From contig WLLG01000128.1 in NCBI GenBank assembly GCA_009700815.1, forward strand, positions 1 through 6,421: a stretch of DNA of 6,421 bases, in the 5' to 3' direction. Source of the DNA: Actinomycetota bacterium (lineage in GTDB: Bacteria; Actinomycetota; Acidimicrobiia; Acidimicrobiales; Microtrichaceae). Positions 1 through 6,129 of the stretch are shown one piece after another; position 1 is the stretch's first letter; every line of letters starts with the position of its first letter. The position numbers were made by a program, and so were the translations under genes. The notes below the pieces were generated by a model that searched no databases, was not told the origin of the DNA, and saw only the letters and a program-made list of their open reading frames with translations.

Positions 1-727
1 CCACCTGCCGCCGCCGAGCCGCCACCTCGGGAAATCTGATGGGGTCGTAGCCCGTGGGGTTTCGAATCAGCGAAGTAAGAACTGCAGCGTCGCCCCAATC
101 AAGTTCTGCTGCAGGCTTTCCAAAGTACATCTGTGCAGCAGCCTCAACCCCATATGCCCCCCGGCCCAGATAGACCGTGTTGAGGTACCGCTCAAGGATC
201 TCGTCCTTACAGTCACGACGAGGCCGGTCTTTGCAGAACTGCTGCTCCAACTGAAGTGCAAGGCTGGCCTCTTTTACCTTGCGCTTCATTGACTGTTCGT
301 TACCGACGAGCGACAGCTTGACCAACTGCTGCGTAATGGTGGAGCCACCTTGGGATACACCACCAGCGGCACTATTGGCGCGAACTGCTCGCAGTACCGA
401 CTTTGCGCTCACCCCGTGATGAACATAGAAGTCAGAATCCTCAACAGCCAGAACCGCCTGTTGCATCTGCGTGGATACCTGACTCAGGGGGATAATCACG
501 CGGTTTTCGCTACCTACCAAGCTTCCCGAGGGCTTTCCGTTCATATCAGTAATGACACTGCCCTGCAGCAGATCGGGAAGCGCAATCTGGGTCCCCTCGT
601 TATAGGAACCAGCCCCAGAGATATTGGCCATCTCCGGGATCAGAAAAGACGCGATCAATGCAAAGACACAAGCACCCACCAGGGTGATAGCGGTGAATCG
701 CAGGAGCAGCGAGAGTAGTCGAGACAT
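1..727 (-). CDS. Class A penicillin-binding protein (bifunctional transglycosylase/transpeptidase), N-terminal part, cut by left edge
   Basis: The 242 visible codons give a membrane-anchored peptidoglycan glycosyltransferase (GT51), which polymerises lipid II glycan chains outside the membrane. Residues about 7-31 form one hydrophobic segment, as expected for a single N-terminal anchor. GT51 motifs follow in order: EDSDFYVHHG at 96-105 with catalytic Glu96, GGSTITQQL at 127-135, the basic KRKVKEA stretch near 148-154, KDEILERYLNTVYLG at 174-188 with second catalytic Glu179, and GAYGVEAAAQMYFGK at 190-204. The reading frame is still open at base 1. A transpeptidase domain should follow, but this is inferred from family architecture; a monofunctional GT51 protein is not excluded. 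The ATG at 727 is the only usable start before the anchor, although no good Shine-Dalgarno precedes it (TCTTCCTC). Cys165 and Cys173 bracket a short insert just before the KDEILE motif. The gene is divergent from the oxidoreductase gene. The family call is confident; which paralogue it is cannot be told. Confidence 0.93.
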   Translation of the reverse strand, partial: MSRLLSLLLRFTAITLVGACVFALIASFLIPEMANISGAGSYNEGTQIALPDLLQGSVITDMNGKPSGSLVGSENRVIIPLSQVSTQMQQAVLAVEDSDFYVHHGVSAKSVLRAVRANSAAGGVSQGGSTITQQLVKLSLVGNEQSMKRKVKEASLALQLEQQFCKDRPRRDCKDEILERYLNTVYLGRGAYGVEAAAQMYFGKPAAELDWGDAAVLTSLIRNPTGYDPIRFPEVAARRRQV

Positions 728-826
728 GAGGAAGAGATTCGGGTGTACTTGAGCTTCCAGTAGGACTGGATTTGTTTGATTTTTGTAGCAGTTTCTGGGC
801 TGCGATAACTCTAACCGCTGACCCCT

Positions 827-849
827 AGCTTGGTCATTTGAGCCAAGCT
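827..849. repeat. Inverted repeat AGCTTGG/CCAAGCT
   Basis: The arms 827-833 (AGCTTGG) and 843-849 (CCAAGCT) are a perfect 7-bp inverted repeat around a 9-base centre. With a one-base bulge, TC (834-835) can also pair with GA (840-841). No T-run follows on either strand, so a rho-independent terminator is unlikely. Its place between divergent genes would suit a dimeric regulator's operator or an RNA hairpin. This is inference, and no regulator gene is visible nearby. Confidence 0.5.
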
Positions 850-878
850 GTATCGTTCACGCATCCTGAGAGTCCACT

Positions 879-949
879 CTGCTTCGTAGCGAGCGGATCC
901 AACAAGCAGCACCGCCCAGCACCACCCAGAATTGGGCAGTACGAAGCAG
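879..949 (+). repeat. 10-bp perfect inverted repeat in the oxidoreductase leader, with nested shorter arms
   Basis: Arms CTGCTTCGTA (879-888) and TACGAAGCAG (940-949) are perfect complements enclosing 51 bases. Inside, GCCCA (914-918) can pair with TGGGC (933-937). The left arm has a competing partner: CTGCTT (879-884) is also complementary to AAGCAG at 904-909. If transcribed, the RNA could form either a long-range or a local helix, but not both. The right arm ends 29 bases before the ATG at 979. This could be a cis-acting leader structure or simply an operator-like DNA repeat; I recognise no known riboswitch class in it. Confidence 0.5.
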
Positions 950-978
950 CAGTAGACAGCACCGATCAGAGAGAACTC

Positions 979-2058
979 ATGGCCTTAGGAAATCACCAGC
1001 CATTTCGGCGTAAACGAAAGCCGAGCATTGCCCTTGCTGGCGCTGGATACATTGCAGTTGTTCATGCCCTTGCTGCAGATTCTGCAGGAGCGAAAGTGAC
1101 CGCAGTTGCATCCGCCGGCGGCAAATCCGCTCGGCATCTTGCAGGTGAGCTTGATGCAAAGAAAGTCTCTCCTGAGGCCCTTCCTGCTGGTGCAGATTTT
1201 TTGATTGTGGCGACTCCACCTGCGCAACACGCTGAGCTTGCAGTGCAAGGCCTGCAAGCTGGGGCATCTGTGCTGGTCGAGAAGCCGTTGGCTACCACCC
1301 TGGCCGAGGCGGACCGGATCGTGAGTGCTGCTGCTGCGGCTGCGGCTGCGGCTGCGGCTGGGCAGTCAGCCACGTCTGGTGGAGTACTTCGCTGCGCCGA
1401 GAACCTGCTGCATTCCCCAGTATGGGCACAGGCCGTCACCCTTCGTGCGGGGCTCGGCCCCTTGACCCATTTGTCTCTTCGCACGTTGCAGCCGCCGCCA
1501 GATTGGGGACATTTTGCTCAGCCTCTGAGCGCTGGGGGTGTTCTGTTCGACCTGGGTCCCCACGCTCTCGCGCTCGCACTCGGGTTGGCCGATGAGCCTG
1601 TCCTCGCAGTCAGCGCCAGCCTCAGCTCTACTCGTCAGGACGGAGCCGATGACTCCGCCACAGCAGTTCTGCGCTTTGAGTCAGGTTTGCGGGCATCGAT
1701 TGAGATCTCGTGGGTGTCTGAGATCACCGTCTGGGAAGCTCAGGCCTCAAGCGAGTCAGGCGTGTTACGAATCGAGTTGATCCCCGAGGTACTGCTCGAA
1801 CACAACGGAGACTCGGTAGCCATTGTGTTGCGACACCCGCAGGCAGATGCCACTCTCGAGCAGTTTGGGTACGTGGACCAACTGCTTGACCTGATCTCAC
1901 CAGACCCGAACCGCCCCGGACAAACCGCAGAACAGGCAAGAACCGTCCTCGAGATCATCTGCGCCGCGTACCAATCCGCAGGCCAGAAAGGCACCGAGGT
2001 GCAACTCCCCTTTGATGGGGATCGTTCGCTGACACCCATGCAACTCTGGAAGGGCTAA
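979..2058 (+). CDS. Gfo/Idh/MocA-family NAD(P)-dependent oxidoreductase
   Basis: The 359-residue product has the two-domain Gfo/Idh/MocA layout typical of cytoplasmic dehydrogenases acting on sugars, inositols or related polyols; the substrate cannot be read from sequence. A Rossmann fold opens with GAGYIA (residues 21-26), followed by the strand FLIVATPPAQHAE. Next comes VEKPLATT, holding the family's Glu101-Lys102-Pro103, where the Lys is catalytic or substrate-binding. The C-terminal domain shows AENLLHSP (140-147) and GGVLFDLGPH (186-195), matching the conserved GG-x3-D-x-G-x-H segment with Asp191 and His195. An 11-Ala tract (117-127) is unusual and is listed separately. I chose ATG 979 over the upstream in-frame TTG 838 because it starts just before the Rossmann strand and follows a modest AGAGAGA (968-974). 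The gene stands alone on this strand and converges on nrdB. Family call sure; start moderately sure. Confidence 0.87.
   Translation: MALGNHQPFRRKRKPSIALAGAGYIAVVHALAADSAGAKVTAVASAGGKSARHLAGELDAKKVSPEALPAGADFLIVATPPAQHAELAVQGLQAGASVLVEKPLATTLAEADRIVSAAAAAAAAAAAGQSATSGGVLRCAENLLHSPVWAQAVTLRAGLGPLTHLSLRTLQPPPDWGHFAQPLSAGGVLFDLGPHALALALGLADEPVLAVSASLSSTRQDGADDSATAVLRFESGLRASIEISWVSEITVWEAQASSESGVLRIELIPEVLLEHNGDSVAIVLRHPQADATLEQFGYVDQLLDLISPDPNRPGQTAEQARTVLEIICAAYQSAGQKGTEVQLPFDGDRSLTPMQLWKG
1327..1359 (+). repeat. Poly-alanine microsatellite inside the oxidoreductase gene (GCGGCT hexamer repeat)
   Basis: Three GCT codons are followed by four GCGGCT hexamers, giving 11 consecutive alanine codons. 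All units are multiples of three, so slippage would change helix length without shifting the frame. The tract falls in the helix after the EKP motif, where the family usually has only a short alanine-rich stretch, so it probably lengthens a surface helix or turn. Confidence 0.85.
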
Positions 2059-2129
2059 CTACTGCTGGGCTGACGACTGCTGGGCTGGCTACTGCTGGGC
2101 TGGCTACTGCGGTGTTAACTACTGCGGTG
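2058..2129. repeat. Degenerate 15-bp tandem repeat between convergent genes
   Basis: Three consecutive 15-bp units begin at 2058, 2073 and 2088. They differ only in their first three bases and share ACTGCTGGGCTG. Two decayed units follow: GCTACTGCGGTG at 2103-2114 (12 bp) and TTAACTACTGCGGTG at 2115-2129. The array starts on the last base of the oxidoreductase stop codon and fills most of the 91-bp gap to the nrdB stop. It looks like local slippage duplication rather than a mobile element. Confidence 0.8.
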
Positions 2130-2151
2130 CTGGCTCGCCCTGGCAGTTGTT
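2117..2151. terminator. Possible bidirectional terminator stem-loop between oxidoreductase and nrdB
   Basis: AACTACTGC (2117-2125) and GCAGTTGTT (2143-2151) can form a 9-bp stem with one T-T mismatch around a 17-base loop. The position suits termination of both convergent genes, and the right arm overlaps the nrdB stop codon. Neither strand has a T-tract afterwards, so termination is plausible only in a U-tract-free form and the call is weak. Confidence 0.25.
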
Positions 2152-3268
2152 AGAAGTCGGCGTTCATCGCAAATTCACCGGTAACTCCGGTTTGATACGC
2201 AGAAACAGTCCGCTCAAAGAAGTTTGTAAGTTCCTGAACATCTTGGAGTTCCATGAATGCGAATGGGTTCTTGGATCCGTACTGCTTCGGAAGCCCCAGA
2301 GTGGTGAGTCGCTGATCAGCAACAAACTGAAGGTACTCACGCATGTCGCCGAGTGACATTCCAGGGATCCCTTGGGACAGCAGGTCCTCAGCAAACCCAA
2401 ACTCAACCTCAACGGCCTCAGAAATCATGGTTGCGATACTCGCAGAAAGTTCCTCGTCAAAGAGCTCCGGCTCTTCACGACGCACCTCTTCAATGACAGA
2501 GAATGCAAAGTTCATATGGCCGCTCTCATCGCGGAACACCCAGTTTGTGCCAGAGGCCAAACCATTCAGCAGGCCCTTTGAGCGGAGGAAGTAGACATAG
2601 GCAAAAGCTCCGTAAAAGAACAGGCCCTCGATGCAAGCCGCAAAGCAGATCAGGTTCAGCAAAAACTGCTTGCGGTCAGCCCTCGAGTGCAATTCGTCAA
2701 GGCCGTTGATTGAATCGATCCACTTGAAGCAGAACTCGCCTTTGCGGCGGATCGAAGGAATGTTCTCGATCGCAGCAAACGCCTCTGCACGTTCGTTCTG
2801 ATCAGGGATGTACGAGTCCAGCAAGGTCAAGTAGAACTGAACGTGCAGTGCCTCTTCGTAGAGCTGACGCGACAGGTACATGCGTCCCTCTGGACTATTG
2901 ATGTGCTTGTACAAGTTGAGCACCAGGTTGTTGGAGACAATCGAGTCTCCTGTTGCGAAGAATGCAACCAGTCGGTTGATGAGGTGCCGCTCGGCAGGAA
3001 CGATCTTGCGTTGCAGGTCAACGAGGTCATCAGAGAAGTCCACCTCTTCAACGGTCCACGTATTACGAATGGCATCGCGATACATGTCGTAGAACTGTGG
3101 GTACTTCATGGGCCGCAGTGTCAGATTGAACCCTGGGTCGAGCAGGTTTCCGGGTTCAGTAGCCGCAAGGCCACCTGTCTGGCTGTCGGTAGTGAGATCA
3201 ATCTCGGGTGATGTGTCGACTGTTGGATTGAGTTCGGTTTCGGTCAGCGCAGCTTCAGCTAGTGACAT
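2150..3268 (-). CDS. nrdB: Class Ia ribonucleoside-diphosphate reductase, beta (radical-generating) subunit
   Basis: The 372-residue R2 subunit houses the diiron centre and tyrosyl radical that start nucleotide reduction in NrdA. All six metal ligands are visible: Asp108, Glu139, His142, Glu214, Glu248 and His251. The 31-residue spacing from Asp108 to Glu139 equals that of E. coli D84 to E115. The radical tyrosine is Tyr146, in E-x2-H-x3-Y. Trp71, Asp247 and the C-terminal Tyr358 (VSAYQTG) match the radical-transfer residues W48, D237 and Y356. The tyrosine argues against the Tyr-less class Ic and Id proteins, and the nrdA partner argues against class Ib, though no nrdI or nrdH can be checked beyond the window. 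Residues 1-45 are an acidic, Thr-rich, probably disordered extension. AGAGGAAG (3273-3280) lies four bases before the ATG. Co-transcription with the upstream nrdA is likely but not proven across the 117-bp spacer. Confidence 0.97.
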   Translation of the reverse strand: MSLAEAALTETELNPTVDTSPEIDLTTDSQTGGLAATEPGNLLDPGFNLTLRPMKYPQFYDMYRDAIRNTWTVEEVDFSDDLVDLQRKIVPAERHLINRLVAFFATGDSIVSNNLVLNLYKHINSPEGRMYLSRQLYEEALHVQFYLTLLDSYIPDQNERAEAFAAIENIPSIRRKGEFCFKWIDSINGLDELHSRADRKQFLLNLICFAACIEGLFFYGAFAYVYFLRSKGLLNGLASGTNWVFRDESGHMNFAFSVIEEVRREEPELFDEELSASIATMISEAVEVEFGFAEDLLSQGIPGMSLGDMREYLQFVADQRLTTLGLPKQYGSKNPFAFMELQDVQELTNFFERTVSAYQTGVTGEFAMNADF

Positions 3269-3385
3269 GGGACTTCCTCTGGGGTGGGTGTTCGGGCGGT
3301 AATTCGGGCGGGTGTTCGGTCAGGTATCAGGGGGGGTAGATCAGGGGTAGATCAGGCGCAGCTGAGCCGCGCAGCCACGAAGGCC
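3269..3385 (-). other. nrdA-nrdB intercistronic spacer with short tandem repeats
   Basis: The 117-bp gap is long for two subunits of one enzyme. Reading along plus-strand coordinates, it contains TTCGGGCGG at 3291 and 3303, with a truncated TTCGG at 3315 (12-bp period). It also has two perfect back-to-back copies of GGTAGATCAGG (3335-3345 and 3346-3356), preceded by a decayed third copy near 3323 and a run of seven G (3330-3336). The nrdB ribosome binding site occupies 3273-3280. AGGCCT flanking the nrdA stop (3381-3386 and 3394-3399) could form a small hairpin. I see no clear internal promoter or terminator. Confidence 0.7.
3273..3280 (-). promoter_or_regulatory. Ribosome binding site of nrdB (AGAGGAAG)
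   Basis: On the minus strand AGAGGAAG stands four bases before the nrdB ATG. It is the clearest Shine-Dalgarno sequence in the window. It supports 3268 as the start and independent initiation rather than strict coupling to nrdA. Confidence 0.75.
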
Positions 3386-5917
3386 TTACTGGCAGGCCTC
3401 GCAGCTCTCAGGATCTTCAAGGGAGCAAGCGATTTTTTCTTCCTCGGTAAAGGTGCGAGTAGCACCTTCCTGAGCAGCGATTTCTGTATCCACCTGGGAC
3501 TCGGCACCACGGGTTGGCAACGGCGTGGCTGGAACTCCGCCACCCGTTGGCCCCGAAGTGCTACCCGAGGTACCAGTGGTGGTCTTGTTGATTCGGGTAG
3601 CCGGACGTGAGCGCAAGTAGTAAGTGGTCTTCAGGCCTTGCTTCCAAGAATGCATGTACATCGAAGAGAGCTTCTCGATTGTTGGGGACTCCATGAACAA
3701 GTTGAGCGATTGCGACTGGTCGATATAGGCACCACGCCCTGCAGCCATATCGATCAAGGAGCGCATAGGGATTTCCCAAGCAGTGCGGAAGAGTTGGCGA
3801 ACATCCTCTGGGATCTCTTCAACTTCTTGGACTGACCCTTCAGCGCGCTTGATGGCTGCGATCACTGGCTCAGTCCACAAGTCGAGCGCCTGCAGTTCAC
3901 GCACCAGATAGGCATTGATTTGCAAGAACTCCCCCGAAAGCGTCTCGCGCTTGAACAGGTTGGAAACTTGAGGCTCGATGCACTCGTAGCAGCCTGCAAT
4001 TGATGCGATCGTTGCAGTTGGGGCAATCGCAATGAGCAGAGAATTACGCAAACCGTGAGTTGCGATGCTCTCTTTGAGCGCTGCCCAACGGGCGGGACCG
4101 GTCGGTGTGATTCCCCATAGATCAAACTGGAGATCGCCCTTGGATGCTCGGGTCTCTTCCCATCCACCGTGCGATCCACCAGCTTTCGCAAGCTTGTTCG
4201 ATGCGGTGAGCGCATGGAAGTAGATCTCTTCAGAGATTCGGGTCGAGAGCTCGCGAGCCTCTGGAGAATCAAAGGCCAAGCGCAGCTTGAAGAACACATC
4301 CTGCAGGCCCATCAGACCAAGACCAACGGGTCGCCACTTGGCATTCGAGGTGCCAGCAGCGTCAGTCGGATAGAAGTTGATGTCGACTACCCGATCCAGG
4401 AACGGAACCGCTAGCTGCACAACCTCTGCGAGCCGGTCGTAGTCAAAGGCCAGTTTCCCGTCTTCGCCTGTGCGAACCATGGCGCCCAAGTTGACCGAAC
4501 CCAAGTTGCACACGGCAGTCTCGGACTGATTAGTGACCTCAAGAATCTCGGTGCACAGGTTGGACAGGTGCACCACGTTGGGGGTTCCGTCGGCGGAGTT
4601 GCTACCTGTCTGATTGCACTTCAGGTTTGATGCGTCCTTGAAGGTCATCCAGCCGTTTCCGGTTTCGGCCAAGCTTCGCATCATGCGGCTATACAACTGA
4701 CGTGCCGGGATCTGCTCCTCGTACAAGCCCTCGTTCTCTGCCTGCAGGTAGGCCTCGCGGAACTCATCGCCGAACAGATCGACTAGGTGGGGCACCTTCT
4801 TGGGATCGAACAGCGACCACTGCCAGTCTTGTTCGACTCGTTCCATAAACAGGTCGGGAACCCAGTTGGACAGGTTGAGGTTATGAGTCCGTCGAGCGGC
4901 GTCACCAGTGTTTTCTTTGAGCTCAAGGAAAGCCTCAATATCGGCATGCCAAGTTTCTAGGTACACGCAGGCTGCACCCTTGCGGCGGCCGCCCTGGTTG
5001 ACTGCGGCTACTGAGGAGTCAAGGGTCTTGAGCCAAGGAACAATGCCGTTCGACAGGCCGTTTGTTCCCCGGATAAGTGAGCCGCGAGAACGGATTCGAC
5101 TGTAGGAGAGTCCGATTCCGCCGGCATGCTTAGAAAGACGGGCAACATCGCGATAGCGATCGTAGATGGCATCAAGGTTGTCTTCTGGGGAATCAAGCAG
5201 GTAGCAGCTCGACATTTGGGGATGCGTGGTTCCCGAGTTGAACAGAGTGGGCGAGGAAGGCAAATAGTCGAGCGAAGAGATGAGTTGGTAGAACTCGATT
5301 GCCTCTTCTGGGGAGGTGGAGAGACCACAGGCCACGCGCAACAAGAAGTACTGCGGGGTCTCGATCACGCTGCGAGTCTCTGGGTGGCGCAGGAGGTACC
5401 GGTCATAGACCGTGCGCAGACCGAAGAACTCATAGAGCCAGTTGCGCTCCGGGAGAATCGCGTCATTGAGCTTGCGAGCGTGAGTAGCCACCATTGCGGC
5501 GGTTTCGGGGCCGATGACGCCCTGAGCGCTACCGAGTGCGACTGACTGAGAGAAGGAGTAGATGTCTTGGTTTTGGACTTCCTTGTCCACCACTGTTGCC
5601 AAGAGGCGAGCTGCAAGCTTGGAATAGTTGGGCTCCTCCGCAATGAAGGCAGCCGCAGTTCGGATCGACAAGTTGTCGAGTTCTTCGGTGGTTGCTCCAT
5701 CGACGAGTCCAGAGATCGTGCGAGTAGCTACTCGCATGGCGTCAACGTTTTCTAAACCTGCAGCGCAGCGAGCAACGGCGCGCACAATCTTGTTCAGATC
5801 TACTGGCTCGAGGGTGCCGTCGCGCTTGGCAACTCGCATCTGAATACCGATCCCGGATGCCTCGACATCTTGACCCTCTAGTACTTCGATTTCTCTCAGA
5901 TCTTCTGAAATTGCCAC
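3386..5917 (-). CDS. nrdA: Class Ia ribonucleoside-diphosphate reductase, alpha (catalytic) subunit
   Basis: The 843-residue R1 subunit reduces ribonucleoside diphosphates to deoxyribonucleotides using the radical supplied by NrdB. Residues about 27-115 form an ATP-cone (opening MRVAKRDG), the allosteric site for ATP activation and dATP shut-off. The catalytic barrel carries Cys238 (SSCYL) and Cys470 (AVCNLGSVNL) as the redox pair, NLCTE at 453-457 with Asn453, thiyl-radical Cys455 and Glu457, and Tyr766-Tyr767 for radical transfer; these match E. coli C225, C462, N437, C439, E441, Y730 and Y731. After a low-complexity Gly/Thr/Ser/Pro linker (about 779-805) the tail ends with Cys831, Cys839 and Cys842. 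The last two form a CEAC shuttle that would be re-reduced by thioredoxin or glutaredoxin. The start is GTG (minus strand), with GGGGA at 5924-5928 six bases before it; an in-frame TGA lies further upstream and no alternative start lies between. Length and motifs look intact. It is the first gene of the operon. Confidence 0.97.
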   Translation of the reverse strand: MAISEDLREIEVLEGQDVEASGIGIQMRVAKRDGTLEPVDLNKIVRAVARCAAGLENVDAMRVATRTISGLVDGATTEELDNLSIRTAAAFIAEEPNYSKLAARLLATVVDKEVQNQDIYSFSQSVALGSAQGVIGPETAAMVATHARKLNDAILPERNWLYEFFGLRTVYDRYLLRHPETRSVIETPQYFLLRVACGLSTSPEEAIEFYQLISSLDYLPSSPTLFNSGTTHPQMSSCYLLDSPEDNLDAIYDRYRDVARLSKHAGGIGLSYSRIRSRGSLIRGTNGLSNGIVPWLKTLDSSVAAVNQGGRRKGAACVYLETWHADIEAFLELKENTGDAARRTHNLNLSNWVPDLFMERVEQDWQWSLFDPKKVPHLVDLFGDEFREAYLQAENEGLYEEQIPARQLYSRMMRSLAETGNGWMTFKDASNLKCNQTGSNSADGTPNVVHLSNLCTEILEVTNQSETAVCNLGSVNLGAMVRTGEDGKLAFDYDRLAEVVQLAVPFLDRVVDINFYPTDAAGTSNAKWRPVGLGLMGLQDVFFKLRLAFDSPEARELSTRISEEIYFHALTASNKLAKAGGSHGGWEETRASKGDLQFDLWGITPTGPARWAALKESIATHGLRNSLLIAIAPTATIASIAGCYECIEPQVSNLFKRETLSGEFLQINAYLVRELQALDLWTEPVIAAIKRAEGSVQEVEEIPEDVRQLFRTAWEIPMRSLIDMAAGRGAYIDQSQSLNLFMESPTIEKLSSMYMHSWKQGLKTTYYLRSRPATRINKTTTGTSGSTSGPTGGGVPATPLPTRGAESQVDTEIAAQEGATRTFTEEEKIACSLEDPESCEACQ

Positions 5918-6040
5918 TCGATTTCCCCGTTCCCTGACTGCTCGTCTTTTTGTGTGCTGGATTCAGATATCTGGCCTTCGAAGCTGCCGCCATAGCTGCT
6001 GTGCCAAATGTCTCTTAGTTGCTGCAATTTTCTTTCGGAA

Positions 6041-6056
6041 CCACCACATGTAGGGG
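6041..6056. promoter_or_regulatory. NrdR box, proximal to nrdA
   Basis: CCACCACATGTAGGGG fits the NrdR consensus acaCwAtATaTwGtgt around its conserved C-x-A-x-AT-x-T-x-G core. It is nearly identical (14 of 16) to the reverse complement of the second box at 6072-6087. NrdR is the ATP-cone repressor of ribonucleotide reductase genes and binds paired boxes about 31-32 bp apart, which is the spacing here. The nrdR gene is not in the window. Confidence 0.75.
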
Positions 6057-6071
6057 CAGTTCCGAGGTCAC

Positions 6072-6087
6072 ACCCTAGATGTGGTGG
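6072..6087. promoter_or_regulatory. NrdR box, distal to nrdA
   Basis: ACCCTAGATGTGGTGG matches the NrdR consensus at about 11 of 16 positions, including the central AT. Its centre lies 31 bp from the centre of the 6041-6056 box, close to three helical turns, so both sites face the same side of the DNA. It starts only a few bases downstream of the predicted transcription start, so bound NrdR could block initiation or early elongation of nrdAB. Confidence 0.75.
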
Positions 6088-6099
6088 TGCAGGCATGTA

Positions 6100-6129
6100 A
6101 TTACAGACGCGTAACTACTCTGCTGTCAA
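6100..6129 (-). promoter_or_regulatory. Predicted housekeeping-type promoter of nrdAB (TTGACA / TGTAAT)
   Basis: On the minus strand a perfect -35 hexamer TTGACA (6124-6129) is followed by an 18-bp spacer and TGTAAT (6100-6105), a 5-of-6 match to TATAAT. It points toward nrdA, with predicted start near 6093, just before the first NrdR box. It is the best promoter match I found in the window. The start site is predicted, not observed. Confidence 0.65.

Larger units (their letters stand above)
728..978. other. Divergent intergenic region between PBP and oxidoreductase genes
   Basis: This 251-bp spacer should hold the promoters of both divergent genes. I see no convincing -35/-10 pair on either strand; GATAAC near 803 on the plus strand is only a weak -10 candidate. 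The right part, 838-978, can be read in frame with the downstream gene from a TTG at 838. The 47 residues this adds look nothing like the N-terminus of a Gfo/Idh/MocA protein, and the TTG has no ribosome binding site. The region instead contains two strong inverted repeats (listed separately), so I treat it as non-coding leader. Confidence 0.6.
5918..6093 (-). other. Probable 5' leader of nrdA
   Basis: If transcription starts about seven bases after the -10 element at 6100-6105, nrdA has a leader of roughly 175 nucleotides. It contains both NrdR-like boxes and ends with the GGGGA ribosome binding site. A shorter transcript from an unrecognised promoter downstream of the boxes cannot be excluded. 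No known riboswitch is recognisable here. Confidence 0.4.

Noticed and set aside
350..718. 122-codon plus-strand ORF opposite the penicillin-binding protein
   Set aside because: It is antisense to a gene with complete GT51 motifs in the correct frame, so it is a shadow.
827..849. Rho-independent terminator at the AGCTTGG/CCAAGCT hairpin
   Set aside because: There is no T-run on either strand, and it sits between divergent genes, where neither transcript should end.
1062..1484. 140-codon minus-strand ORF with its own alanine tract, antisense to the oxidoreductase
   Set aside because: The alanine run is the reverse reading of the GCGGCT repeat, and the plus-strand frame carries all family motifs.
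2058..2129. CRISPR-like array
   Set aside because: Units of 15 bp are contiguous with no spacers, and no cas gene is present.
2150..3268. Unusual metallocofactor subclass (class Ic or Id) for the beta subunit
   Set aside because: The radical tyrosine Tyr146 and all six normal ligands are present, so a standard tyrosyl-radical type fits best.
5126..5545. 139-codon plus-strand ORF antisense to nrdA, and similar ORFs at 2843-3211 and 4169-4414
   Set aside because: All are antisense shadows of the nrdA and nrdB frames, whose catalytic residues prove the minus-strand reading.
5896..6096. 66-codon minus-strand ORF starting with ATG at 6096 and overlapping the nrdA start by 22 bases, possibly a leaderless upstream ORF
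   Set aside because: The ATG falls at about -3 to -1 relative to the predicted start, there is no ribosome binding site, it runs through both NrdR boxes, and the peptide resembles nothing known.
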